Below the pieces are notes generated by a model. The model was given only the letters and a program-made list of their open reading frames with translations. It searched no databases and was not told the origin of the DNA. Shown piece by piece: positions 17,130 to 25,223 of a stretch of DNA of 64,000 bases. Origin of the DNA: Microbacterium dextranolyticum (lineage in GTDB: Bacteria > Actinomycetota > Actinomycetes > Actinomycetales > Microbacteriaceae); contig NZ_JAFBBR010000001.1 of NCBI RefSeq assembly GCF_016907295.1, positions 806,001-870,000 on the forward strand, given 5' to 3'. Both the position numbers and the translations under genes were made by a program. The stretch's first letter is position 1, and every line of letters begins with the position of its first letter.

Positions 17130-18304
17130 GTCCACGCCGCGAGCCCGCCGACGAGCACGCGCGCATCGACGCCGCGCGCGTGCAGCACCTCGGCGGCCTG
17201 TTGGGCGCGCATGCCGTGTGCGCAGATGACCACGACCGGCCCGTCGGCGTCGAGCTGGGCCGGGTCGGCGAGGAAGTCTCCGAGCGGGATCAGCACCGAG
17301 TCGGCGACGACGCCCGACTGCGTCTCCCACGGCTCGCGCACATCGAGCAGGACGGCGTTCTCCTCGTCCTTCGCCGCAAGCATCTCGGCCGCCGTGACGT
17401 GCGCGATGGCGGGCGCGCCTCCGGTACCCGCGATCGAGGAGGTCGACGCGGAGGGCGAGACCGGGTGCGGGTGCGCCGATCCGTCTCGTCCGTCTCTTGC
17501 CGCCGGATCCGCCGTCGAGGACTCCGTCGTGGATTCCGACGTGGGGTGCAGCGGCACCTCGGTGAACCGGCCCTGCAGGGCGTCGATCACGAGTACCCGC
17601 CCGAGCAGCGGCTCACCGATGCCGGCGATGAGCTTGATCGCCTCGACCGCCATCACCGATCCGACCTGCAGCGTGAGGGCGCCGAGCACACCCACGTCGG
17701 CGCAACTCGGGGTCTGCCCGACGCGGTCGGTCGGGTGCAGGTCGGCGAGAACCACAGGTTCGCGCCCCTGAGGCGGCGCCGACCAGAACACCGTCACCTG
17801 CGCATGGAACTCCTGCACGACGCCCCAGACGAGCGGGATGCCGCGACGCTCGCACTCGGCGGCGACGATCGTGCGCGTCGCGAACGTGTCGGATCCGTCC
17901 AGCACGAGGTCGGCGTCCGCGAGCAGTGCGACCGCGTTCGCGGCATCCAGCCGTTCGTGCACCGCCACGACGCGGGTCTCGGGGCTGAGGTCGGCCGCGG
18001 CGCGCACGGCCGAGTCGACCTTCGGGGCGCCGACGTCGCCGAGGCGATGCAGCACTTGGCGCTGCAGGTTCGTCAGATCGACGTCGTCGTCGTCGATCAC
18101 CGTGAGGGTGCCGACCCCGGCGGCGCACAGAGCGAGCACGGCGGGCGAGCCGAGCCCCCCGGCGCCGATGATCGCGACGTGCGCGGCGGCGAGATGGCGT
18201 TGTCCCGCCTCGCCGAACCCGCGGAGCGCCGCGTGTCGCTGCGTCCGCGCGCGCTCGTCGTCCGAGAGCGCGTCGACGGGGTGGACGAGCGGAGGCAGCG
18301 GCAT
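17126..18304 (-). CDS. moeB: MoeB/ThiF-type adenylyltransferase fused to a rhodanese domain
   Basis: This 392-residue protein would adenylate the MoaD C-terminus and supply its sulfur. The E1-like domain has the ATP loop GAGGLGSPAVLALC, DLTNLQRQVLH, the LVLDGSDTFATR stretch and the cysteine of TPSCADVGVLG. A Ser/Thr/Pro-rich linker (about 262-300) leads to a rhodanese domain with ICAHGMRAQQAAE, where Cys is the likely persulfide carrier. The two CxxC zinc pairs of E. coli MoeB are absent. The gene starts the minus-strand moco operon and is probably leaderless. Confidence 0.88.
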   Translation of the reverse strand: MPLPPLVHPVDALSDDERARTQRHAALRGFGEAGQRHLAAAHVAIIGAGGLGSPAVLALCAAGVGTLTVIDDDDVDLTNLQRQVLHRLGDVGAPKVDSAVRAAADLSPETRVVAVHERLDAANAVALLADADLVLDGSDTFATRTIVAAECERRGIPLVWGVVQEFHAQVTVFWSAPPQGREPVVLADLHPTDRVGQTPSCADVGVLGALTLQVGSVMAVEAIKLIAGIGEPLLGRVLVIDALQGRFTEVPLHPTSESTTESSTADPAARDGRDGSAHPHPVSPSASTSSIAGTGGAPAIAHVTAAEMLAAKDEENAVLLDVREPWETQSGVVADSVLIPLGDFLADPAQLDADGPVVVICAHGMRAQQAAEVLHARGVDARVLVGGLAAWT

Positions 18305-18310
18305 GCGTTC

Positions 18311-18316
18311 AGGCTA
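18311..18316 (-). promoter_or_regulatory. -10 hexamer TAGCCT of a probable leaderless promoter (moeB)
   Basis: Read on the minus strand, the hexamer ends six bases before the moeB ATG. It would drive the five-gene operon moeB-moeA-moaC-mobA-moaD. Confidence 0.5.
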
Positions 18317-18356
18317 ACCCGCGGCTCCGACCGGAGCGGGCGCACGCCCGTGAAAA

Positions 18357-18399
18357 CCGCAGGAGCGGATTATCCACGGTCAATGATCCGCGCCTGCGG
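18357..18399. promoter_or_regulatory. Candidate operator: 14-bp inverted repeat between moeB and the TOBE regulator
   Basis: Arms CCGCAGGAGCGGAT (18357-18370) and ATCCGCGCCTGCGG (18386-18399) match at 13 of 14 positions across a 15-base gap. The right arm abuts the -10 box TAGATT of the regulator-modABC operon, so a bound protein would cover the -35 region. The regulator encoded next door is the natural candidate. Confidence 0.5.
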
Positions 18400-18400
18400 G

Positions 18401-18406
18401 TAGATT
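18401..18406 (+). promoter_or_regulatory. -10 hexamer TAGATT of the regulator-modABC operon
   Basis: It lies six bases before the ATG at 18413, fitting a leaderless transcript, and touches the candidate operator on its 5' side. Confidence 0.55.
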
Positions 18407-18412
18407 CGTCTC

Positions 18413-18805
18413 ATGACCAGCTACCGCATCGCCGATGCCGCGCGTCTTCTCGGCGTGAGCGACGACACCGTCCGCCGCTGGATCGATCAGGGCGCGCTCC
18501 CGACGAACGGCGCCGCGCCCGCTGAGATCCCGGGTGCCGCGCTCGCCGCGAAGGCCGTCGACCTCGCCCGTGCCCCGGGGGATCCGACCGACCGGCTCTC
18601 GAGCGCCCGCAACCGCTTCACCGGCCTCGTGACGCGGGTGCAGCTCGACGGGGTCATGGCGCAGGTCGACATCCAGTCCGGCCCCCATCGCGTCGTCTCG
18701 CTCATGTCGGCCGAAGCCGTCCGCGAGCTCGGTCTCGAGCCGGGTGCGCTTGCCGTCGCCGTTGTCAAAGCCACCACCGTCATCATCGAGATCCCGAAGG
18801 ACTGA
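18413..18805 (+). CDS. Helix-turn-helix and TOBE (molybdate-binding) regulator
   Basis: The 130-residue protein joins an N-terminal MerR/excisionase-like helix-turn-helix (YRIADAARLLGVSDDTVRRWIDQG, residues 3-26) to a C-terminal TOBE/Mop domain (about 62-128, SARNRFTGLVTRVQLDGVMAQVDIQSG...VVKATTVIIE) of the kind that binds molybdate. This is a compact counterpart of ModE. It is the first gene of the modABC operon, with modA starting three bases after its stop, and lies divergent to moeB. It probably senses molybdate and acts on the inverted repeat at 18357-18399. Confidence 0.87.
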   Translation: MTSYRIADAARLLGVSDDTVRRWIDQGALPTNGAAPAEIPGAALAAKAVDLARAPGDPTDRLSSARNRFTGLVTRVQLDGVMAQVDIQSGPHRVVSLMSAEAVRELGLEPGALAVAVVKATTVIIEIPKD

Positions 18806-18808
18806 CCC

Positions 18809-19612
18809 GTGCGCCGCACCCCCCTCACCGCCCTCGCCCTGGCATCCGCCCTCGCGCTCGCCCTCACGGGCTGCGCGGCTGCCGCCACTCCCGCGGAGTC
18901 TGCGGCTCCGACATCGTCACCCACCGCGTCGTCGACTCTCACGGGCGAGCTGACGATCTCGGCCGCCGCGTCGCTCAAGAAGGCGTTCGACGAGCTGGCC
19001 GTCGAGTTCGAGGCGGCGAACCCCGGCGTCGATGTGAAGCCGATCAGATACGACGGCTCATCGACCCTCGCGACGCAGATCCTCGAAGGCGCGTCGGTCG
19101 ACGTCTTCGCCTCGGCCGACGAGAAGAACATGAAGAAGGTCGTGGATGCCTCGCTCGCGAGTGCGCCCGAGCTGTTCGCGACGAACGTGCTGACCCTCGT
19201 CGTGCCGAAGGGCAACCCCGGCAAGGTCACCGGACTCGCCGACCTCGCGAAGCCCGACCTCGACGTCGTGCTGTGCGCGGCCGAGGTGCCGTGCGGCGCC
19301 GCGTCGACGACGCTGCTGCAGAACGCCGGCGTCCAGGCATCCGTCGACAGCTACGAACAGAGTGTGACCGCCGTGCTCACCAAGGTCGCGAGCGGCGAGG
19401 CCGACGCGGGGCTCGTCTACGTGACGGATGCCGCGACGAACGCCGACGTCGAGACGGTGACCACGGCCGGCGCGGACGCCGTCGTGAACCGCTACCCGAT
19501 CGTCGCCCTGACGCACGCAGCCCACCCCGAGGCGGCGGCTGCCTTCGTCCGGTTCGTGCTCTCCGACGCCGGGCGGTCGGTCCTCGGCGGGCTCGGCTTC
19601 GGCCACCCCTGA
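18809..19612 (+). CDS. modA: Molybdate ABC transporter substrate-binding lipoprotein ModA
   Basis: A 267-residue periplasmic-type binding protein from a GTG start. The signal peptide ends in the lipobox LTGC (about 19-22), so the protein is lipid-anchored outside the membrane. The mature part shows the ModA pattern: ELTISAAASLKKAFDELA, YDGSSTLATQILEGASVDVFASADEKNM, VPKGNPGKV and AGLVYVTDA. It starts three bases after the regulator and is followed by modB after 16 bases. Confidence 0.92.
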   Translation: MRRTPLTALALASALALALTGCAAAATPAESAAPTSSPTASSTLTGELTISAAASLKKAFDELAVEFEAANPGVDVKPIRYDGSSTLATQILEGASVDVFASADEKNMKKVVDASLASAPELFATNVLTLVVPKGNPGKVTGLADLAKPDLDVVLCAAEVPCGAASTTLLQNAGVQASVDSYEQSVTAVLTKVASGEADAGLVYVTDAATNADVETVTTAGADAVVNRYPIVALTHAAHPEAAAAFVRFVLSDAGRSVLGGLGFGHP

Positions 19613-19628
19613 GCCGGGCCCGCCATCG

Positions 19629-20435
19629 ATGGAGGAGCGGCGAGGGTTCGTCCCGCAGGTGCTGATCGTGCCGGCGGTGTTCGGCCTCGCCCTGCTCGCC
19701 GTCCCCCTCGCTGCACTCGTCGGGAGGGTCGACTGGTCGACGCTCTGGGGTGATGTGACCTCTCCCGAGGCGCTGTCGGCCCTGCGGCTGTCGCTGCTCA
19801 CCGGCGCGACGGCGACGGCGGTGTGCGTCGTCCTCGGTGTGCCGCTGGCGCTCCTGATCGCGAGATCGGGCGACCGGCTCGCCGCCGCGCTGCGCGCGCT
19901 CGTCACGGTGCCACTGGTCCTGCCGCCGATGGTGGGTGGGGTCGCGCTCCTCTTCCTCTTCGGGCGCAACGGCTGGCTCGGCGTTCTTCTGGCCGACGCG
20001 GGGGTGAAGCTTCCGTTCACGACGCCCGCCGTCGTCATCGCGCAGACCTTCGTGGCGCTGCCGTTCCTCGTGCTCGCGCTCGAGGGCGCGCTTCGCTCGA
20101 CGGGCGTCGGCTACGAGCAGACGGCGGCCGCACTCGGCGCGGGCCGCTGGCGCATCCTGTGGCGGGTGACGCTGCCGCTGGCCGCCCCGGGGCTCGTCGC
20201 GGGTGTGGTGCTGTGCTTCGCCCGCGCGGTGGGCGAGTTCGGGGCGACCGCGCTGTTCGCCGGCAACGCCCCCGGCGTGACCCAGACCATGCCGCTGGCG
20301 ATCTACACGGCGTGGGGTGGGGCCGGGGTCTCGCAGGGGACAGCGGTGGCGCTGTCGCTTCTGCTTCTGGCGACCGCGATCGTCGTGCTGCTGCTCGTGC
20401 GTGCGTGGCGCCCCGCGACGGGGGTCGTGCGGTGA
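19629..20435 (+). CDS. modB: Molybdate ABC transporter permease ModB
   Basis: A 268-residue integral membrane permease with about six spans. The EAA-type loop is TAAALGAGRWRILWRVTLPLAAPGL, and ARAVGEFGATALFAGN is typical of ModB/CysT-type permeases. No clear ribosome site precedes the ATG, but no earlier in-frame start exists. The stop overlaps the modC start in GTGA. Confidence 0.9.
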   Translation: MEERRGFVPQVLIVPAVFGLALLAVPLAALVGRVDWSTLWGDVTSPEALSALRLSLLTGATATAVCVVLGVPLALLIARSGDRLAAALRALVTVPLVLPPMVGGVALLFLFGRNGWLGVLLADAGVKLPFTTPAVVIAQTFVALPFLVLALEGALRSTGVGYEQTAAALGAGRWRILWRVTLPLAAPGLVAGVVLCFARAVGEFGATALFAGNAPGVTQTMPLAIYTAWGGAGVSQGTAVALSLLLLATAIVVLLLVRAWRPATGVVR

Positions 20436-21562
20436 GCGGCGGCACCGCGGCGACTCGTCCGCTCGCACGGCAGGCGGCCTCGGCGACCGGCGCGGCACTC
20501 GACGCGCACGTCATCGTGCGGCGAGACGCTTTCACCCTGGATGCCCGCGTGACCGCCGCCCGCGGCGAGGTCGTCGCGCTCATGGGGCCGAGCGGGGCCG
20601 GCAAGTCGACTCTTCTCGGGGTGCTGTCGGGGCTGCTGCGCACGCGCGAAGGGCACGTGCGGCTGGACGGTGTGACCGTGTCGGGCGCGACGGTGCAGGT
20701 GCCGCCGCAGCGGCGCGGCGTCGTGCTGCTGGGGCAGGAGCCTCGGCTGTTCCCCCATCTCTCCGCGCGCGACAACGTCGCGTTCGCCCTGCATCGGCGG
20801 GGGCGTACCTCCCGTGCGGCGATCCATGACGCCGCGGATGCCTGGCTGCACCGCGTCGGGCTCGGTGACCGCGGTGCGCATCGTCCCCGCGCACTGTCGG
20901 GTGGTGAGCAGCAACGCGTCGCCCTCGCCCGCGCACTGGCCGCCGGGCCTCGGGTGCTGCTGCTCGACGAGCCGCTCTCGGCCCTCGACCCTGCGACGGC
21001 CGCGGACATCCGGGCCGTTCTGGCCGCCCAGCTCGCCGCCGCCGGCGCCACCGCCCTCATCGTCACGCATGCGGTCGTCGACGCCGTCGCGCTCGGCGAT
21101 CGGCTCGTGCTGCTCGAGAACGGGCGGGTGACCCAGTCGGGGGCGCCGCGCGAGATCCTCACGGCGCCGCAGACCGCGTTCGGTGCGGCCATCGCCGGCG
21201 TCACCCGTGTCGTCGGGCGGGTGGAGGGCGGCGTCTGGAGGGCGGGACGGCTCTCGCTGCCCGCCCCGGCGTGCCCGGCCGGAGCGGCCATCGCGACGAT
21301 CGCCTCCGGCGCCGTGGCTCTCCTCGACGCGCTGCCCGCCGAGCCGGCCGGCCGAGTGGTCTGGACCGCACGGGTGACCCGGATCGATGCGACGCCGAAC
21401 GGGGCCCGGATGCAGACGGCGGATCCCGACGTCGCGGTCGACATCGCGGCCGCCGCGTTCGCGCAGCGCCGTCTCTCGATCGGCGATGGGGTGACGCTCT
21501 GCCTCGACCCGGACGGCGTCCGCATCGCACCCGAGGCACTGCCCGCCGATACGGAGCGTTGA
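20432..21562 (+). CDS. modC: Molybdate ABC transporter ATP-binding protein ModC
   Basis: A 376-residue ATPase. Walker A is GPSGAGKSTL (about 51-60), the Q-loop region is LLGQEPRLFPHLSARDNVAF, the ABC signature is LSGGEQQRVALARAL, and Walker B is VLLLDEPLSALD. A C-terminal segment of about 110 residues has the TOBE-like fold usual for ModC. The start GTG overlaps the modB stop, so all four genes from the regulator to modC form one operon. It converges on cydC. Confidence 0.9.
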   Translation: MSGGTAATRPLARQAASATGAALDAHVIVRRDAFTLDARVTAARGEVVALMGPSGAGKSTLLGVLSGLLRTREGHVRLDGVTVSGATVQVPPQRRGVVLLGQEPRLFPHLSARDNVAFALHRRGRTSRAAIHDAADAWLHRVGLGDRGAHRPRALSGGEQQRVALARALAAGPRVLLLDEPLSALDPATAADIRAVLAAQLAAAGATALIVTHAVVDAVALGDRLVLLENGRVTQSGAPREILTAPQTAFGAAIAGVTRVVGRVEGGVWRAGRLSLPAPACPAGAAIATIASGAVALLDALPAEPAGRVVWTARVTRIDATPNGARMQTADPDVAVDIAAAAFAQRRLSIGDGVTLCLDPDGVRIAPEALPADTER

Positions 21563-21666
21563 CCGCCGGAGCGGGCCGGGCTGGCGCCCGCGGCGCGAAC
21601 TGCTCCCGCGCACTGCTGCGGCGCGCAATCCTGCGGTCCGCTGCTGCGCCCCGCTATCGCCGTCCG

Positions 21667-23421
21667 CTACTGCACCAGGCGCCCATCGGCCAGGCGGATC
21701 GTGCGGTCGACCAGCCCGGGCGGCACGGCGACGTGGGAGATCAGCACGATGGCCTGGTCGGGGCCCACCGCGCCGAGCAGGTCGGTGAGCAGGGCATCGG
21801 ATGCCGCGGGATCGACGCCGGCGGTGGGTTCGTCGAGCACGAGCACGGGGAAGGCGCGCAGGATGCCACGGGCCAGCGCGATCCGCTGCGCCTGTCCGCC
21901 CGACACGAGTGCGCCGCGCTCGCCGACGCGAGCGTCGAGACCGCCGCGCTGGCGCAGCCAGTCGCCGAGGCCGACGCGTGCGAGCACGGCGGCGAGCTCG
22001 GCATCCGTCGCGGTGTCCCGGGCGAACAGCAGGTTCTGCCGGATGTCCTCGTCGAAGAGCATGGGCTGCTGTTCGCAGAGCCCCACCGTGCGCCGCACGG
22101 CATCCGCCGGCAGCCTGTCGACGGGTATGCCTCCGACGGAATACTCGCCACCGGTCGGCTCGAGGAAGCGCACGAGCACGTGCGCGAGGGTCGTCTTTCC
22201 CGCCCCGCTCGACCCCACGACGAGGATGCGCTCGCCGGGTCGGACATCCAGATCGATGCCGTCGAGCGAGGCGGCGGATGCTCCCGGCCAGCGGGCGGTG
22301 ACCCCGCTCAGGCGGAGGCCCTCGCCGAGATCCGCCGCCGCGGGCGCCGGATCTGCGGCTTCAGCGGGAAGCTCGTGCGGGGCCGAGGCCGGCACCGACG
22401 TGGCGATCCGCTCCGCCGCGGCACGCACCTGTCGCCACGACGACGCTGCCAGCGGAACCGCGGTGAACACCTCGAACACCGCCATCGGCACGAGGATCGT
22501 CACGGCGAAGGCGGGGCCGGTGATCGTGCCGTCCGCGAGCGCGGGAGAGGCGACCATCACGGCGAGGATCGATGCGGCGCCGGCGAGGACCGACACGATG
22601 GCCGTGGTGCCGGCCTGCGCGGCGGCGCGACGGGTCACTGCCCGGCGAAGAGACGCATCCGTTCGTCGGATGCGCTCTCGCCCCGCGCCGTCCGCGCCGT
22701 ACGCGATGAGCACGTCGAGGCTGCCGAGGTAGTCGAGCACGGCGTCGGCGAGGCGTCCGCGCAGGGGCGCGATCGACCGTTCGGCGCGCGACCCCGACGC
22801 CCAGCCCCATGCCGTGGCGACCACCGCGCCGACGACGAGGCAGGCCAGCAGGGTGAGCGCGGCGGGCCACCAGACGAACGCGACCAGGATGACGGCGCCG
22901 ACGGCCACGCAGGCCGACGAGACGAGGGGGAGGGCGACCCGCAGCGGCAGGTTCTGCAGCTCGTCGACGTCGTCGACGAGGGCGCCGAGCACCGAGCCCC
23001 GGCGCGTGCGGGCCAGGCCGTCGGGGGCCAGCGGGATGAGACGGCGGACGAGGTCGGTGCGCGTCGTGGCGAGCTGGCGCAGCGCCGCATCGTGGCTCGC
23101 GAGTCGTTCCGTGTAACGGAAGGCGGCACGGCTCAGCGCGAACGCCCGCACCCCGACGACGGCGGCGCCGAGGAACATGACGGGCGGCTGCTCGCTCGCG
23201 AACACGATCAGCCAGGCGCTGCACGCGAGAAGGGCGACGGCGGATGCTTCGGAGAGGAACCCGCTCGCCGCGCCGGGCCAGAATCGGCGCAGTGACGGAA
23301 TGGCGCGCCGCAGGATGCCGGCGGCCGTCGTCGCCGGGGCCGGCGCGGTCTCGGAGGCTTCAGCAGTCGCCGGCGGCACCGGGGGCGCAGGCGTCGCCGG
23401 CGTCGGGGCGGGGGCGCTCAT
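21667..23421 (-). CDS. cydC: Thiol reductant ABC exporter subunit CydC
   Basis: CydC is half of the heterodimeric CydDC exporter of glutathione or cysteine type reductants needed to assemble cytochrome bd. The 584-residue protein has a Pro/Ala-rich N-terminal tail of about 40 residues, six membrane spans and an ATPase domain with VVGSSGAGKTTL, VSGGQAQRIALARGIL and LVLDEPTAGVD. Its ATG overlaps the cydD stop in ATGA. The frame stays open far upstream through cydD, but that part is not coding in this frame. Confidence 0.9.
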   Translation of the reverse strand: MSAPAPTPATPAPPVPPATAEASETAPAPATTAAGILRRAIPSLRRFWPGAASGFLSEASAVALLACSAWLIVFASEQPPVMFLGAAVVGVRAFALSRAAFRYTERLASHDAALRQLATTRTDLVRRLIPLAPDGLARTRRGSVLGALVDDVDELQNLPLRVALPLVSSACVAVGAVILVAFVWWPAALTLLACLVVGAVVATAWGWASGSRAERSIAPLRGRLADAVLDYLGSLDVLIAYGADGAGRERIRRTDASLRRAVTRRAAAQAGTTAIVSVLAGAASILAVMVASPALADGTITGPAFAVTILVPMAVFEVFTAVPLAASSWRQVRAAAERIATSVPASAPHELPAEAADPAPAAADLGEGLRLSGVTARWPGASAASLDGIDLDVRPGERILVVGSSGAGKTTLAHVLVRFLEPTGGEYSVGGIPVDRLPADAVRRTVGLCEQQPMLFDEDIRQNLLFARDTATDAELAAVLARVGLGDWLRQRGGLDARVGERGALVSGGQAQRIALARGILRAFPVLVLDEPTAGVDPAASDALLTDLLGAVGPDQAIVLISHVAVPPGLVDRTIRLADGRLVQ

Positions 23422-25115
23422 GCGGTCACCTCCGCCGGGTGCAGGGCGACGACCTGGTCGGCGATCGCGCGGGCGGTGGAGCGGTGCGAGACCAGGAGCA
23501 CGGTGGCACCGGCATCCGCCAGTGAGCGCACCGACGCCCACAGCGCGGCCTCGGTGTCGGCGTCGAGCGCGGCCGACGGCTCGTCGAGGGCGATCACGGG
23601 GGCGTGGCCCGACAGATGACGGTGGAAGGCGCGCGCGACGGCGACGCGCTGGGCCTGACCGCCGGACAGACCGGCGCCCTGCACGCCGAGCTCCGCATCG
23701 GGGTCCAGCGCTCCGGCGCCGGCGAGATCGAGCGCGCGGCGCACGGTGCCGTCGGCGGTCGCGTCGCGGTCGTCGCCGAGGCGTACGTTCCCGCCGATCG
23801 TGCCCGAGACGAGGCCCGGCTGCTGCCCGGCCCACGCGAGCCAGTGCCACGGGGCGACGGTGCGGACGTCGCGACCTCCGATGTGGGCGACGCCCTCGAA
23901 GTCCGCGGCGCCGCGGAGGGCCGCGAGCAGGCTCGTCTTTCCACTGCCGCTCGGACCCTCGACGAGGGTGACCGTGCCGGGGCGCGCGGCGAAGCTCACC
24001 GGAGGAAGCAGCGCGGCGCCGCGCCGCACGCGCAGATCGCGGACCTCGAGGTCGAAGGATGACCCCGAGGGCAGGGGTGCGTCGGCGGCATCCGCTCCGG
24101 TGCGCGGCGCACGGCTCGCGGCATCCAGCACGGCGAACACGTCCTCGGTCGCGGCAACCCCTTCCGCGGCGGCGTGGAACTGCACGCCCACCTGGCGCAG
24201 CGGCAGGTAGGCCTCGGGGGCGAGCAGCAGCACGAAGAGTCCGACCGCGAGGATGAGCGAGCCGTCGATCAGCCGGAAGCCGATCGAGACGGCGATGATC
24301 GCGACCGAGATGGATGCCAACAGCTCGAGGGCGAACCCGGAGAGGAACGACACCCGCAGCACCCGCATCGTCTCGCGCCGGTACGACGCCGTCACCTTCT
24401 CGATCGACGAGACCGCACGGTACTGGCGGCCGAAGACCTTGAGCGTCGACAGCCCCCGCACCGTGTCGGCGAAGCGCGAGGCGAGCTGGCCGAGAGTCTT
24501 CCACTGCGCGTTCTGCACCGACCGGGTGGCGAGGCCGATGAGGATCATGAACAGGGGGATGAGAGGGATCGTGAGGACCACGGTGAGGCCCGAGATCCAG
24601 TCCTGCCACCACATGATCGCGATGAGGATGGGGGTGGCGATGGCCGTCAGCACGAGCTGCGGCAGGTAGCGCGCGAAGTAGGCGTCGAGGGCTTCGAGCC
24701 CGCGCCCCGCGACGACCGCGAGCCGGGCCGAGTTCTGCTCGGCCAGCCATCCCGGTCCGAGGCGCCCGATCGCCGCGACGAGCTGCTCGCGCAGCTGCGC
24801 CTCGACGCGCGCGGCCGCGCGGGCCGAGACGACCTCGCGCACCCACAGCAGCACTGCACGCACGGCGACGACCCCCGCGAGCAGCATCAGAGTGCGGGGC
24901 AGGTCCGCGCCCGAGGCTCCGGTGCCCAGCGCATCGATCGTCCCGGTGATCGCGCGGGTCAGCAGCCAGGCGAAAGCCGCGATGACGAGGGTCTGGGCGA
25001 ACCCGATCGCGGCGATCGCGACGAAGAATCCGCGCGAGGCGGAGGCATACCGCAGCAGCCGCGGGTCGACCGGCCGCATACGTGTGCGCTCGGGCGACGA
25101 CTCGGCATCCGGCAT
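23418..25115 (-). CDS. cydD: Thiol reductant ABC exporter subunit CydD
   Basis: The first half of the CydDC exporter, 565 residues, with the transmembrane domain (about 20-310) containing the family stretch IPLIPLFMILIGLATRSVQNAQWKTLGQLASRFADTVRGL, shown here in part, and the ATPase domain with VEGPSGSGKTSL, LSGGQAQRVAVARAF and IALDEPSAALD. A GAGAGGAT-like ribosome site precedes the ATG. It is divergent from moaA (108 bp). In many actinobacteria cydABDC is one operon; here cydDC is set apart from cydAB. Confidence 0.9.
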   Translation of the reverse strand: MPDAESSPERTRMRPVDPRLLRYASASRGFFVAIAAIGFAQTLVIAAFAWLLTRAITGTIDALGTGASGADLPRTLMLLAGVVAVRAVLLWVREVVSARAAARVEAQLREQLVAAIGRLGPGWLAEQNSARLAVVAGRGLEALDAYFARYLPQLVLTAIATPILIAIMWWQDWISGLTVVLTIPLIPLFMILIGLATRSVQNAQWKTLGQLASRFADTVRGLSTLKVFGRQYRAVSSIEKVTASYRRETMRVLRVSFLSGFALELLASISVAIIAVSIGFRLIDGSLILAVGLFVLLLAPEAYLPLRQVGVQFHAAAEGVAATEDVFAVLDAASRAPRTGADAADAPLPSGSSFDLEVRDLRVRRGAALLPPVSFAARPGTVTLVEGPSGSGKTSLLAALRGAADFEGVAHIGGRDVRTVAPWHWLAWAGQQPGLVSGTIGGNVRLGDDRDATADGTVRRALDLAGAGALDPDAELGVQGAGLSGGQAQRVAVARAFHRHLSGHAPVIALDEPSAALDADTEAALWASVRSLADAGATVLLVSHRSTARAIADQVVALHPAEVTA

Positions 25116-25211
25116 CTGTCCATCCTCTCAGATCGGCCCGCACCGAAGCCCGGCGCGCGGCGCCGGCCGAATTCCCACGGTGATCCCGGCGGAGTGTCCG
25201 GAAGGCCGGGG

Positions 25212-25217
25212 TAGCCT
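25212..25217 (+). promoter_or_regulatory. -10 hexamer TAGCCT of a probable leaderless promoter (moaA)
   Basis: It ends six bases before the moaA ATG, and no ribosome site is seen. Confidence 0.5.
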
Positions 25218-25223
25218 CGGACA

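Noticed and set aside
21563..21666. Imperfect 13-bp direct repeats (CTGCTCCCGCGCA-like) between modC and cydC
   Set aside because: Similarity between units is weak and fits the general base composition; no clear dyad or terminator could be defined.
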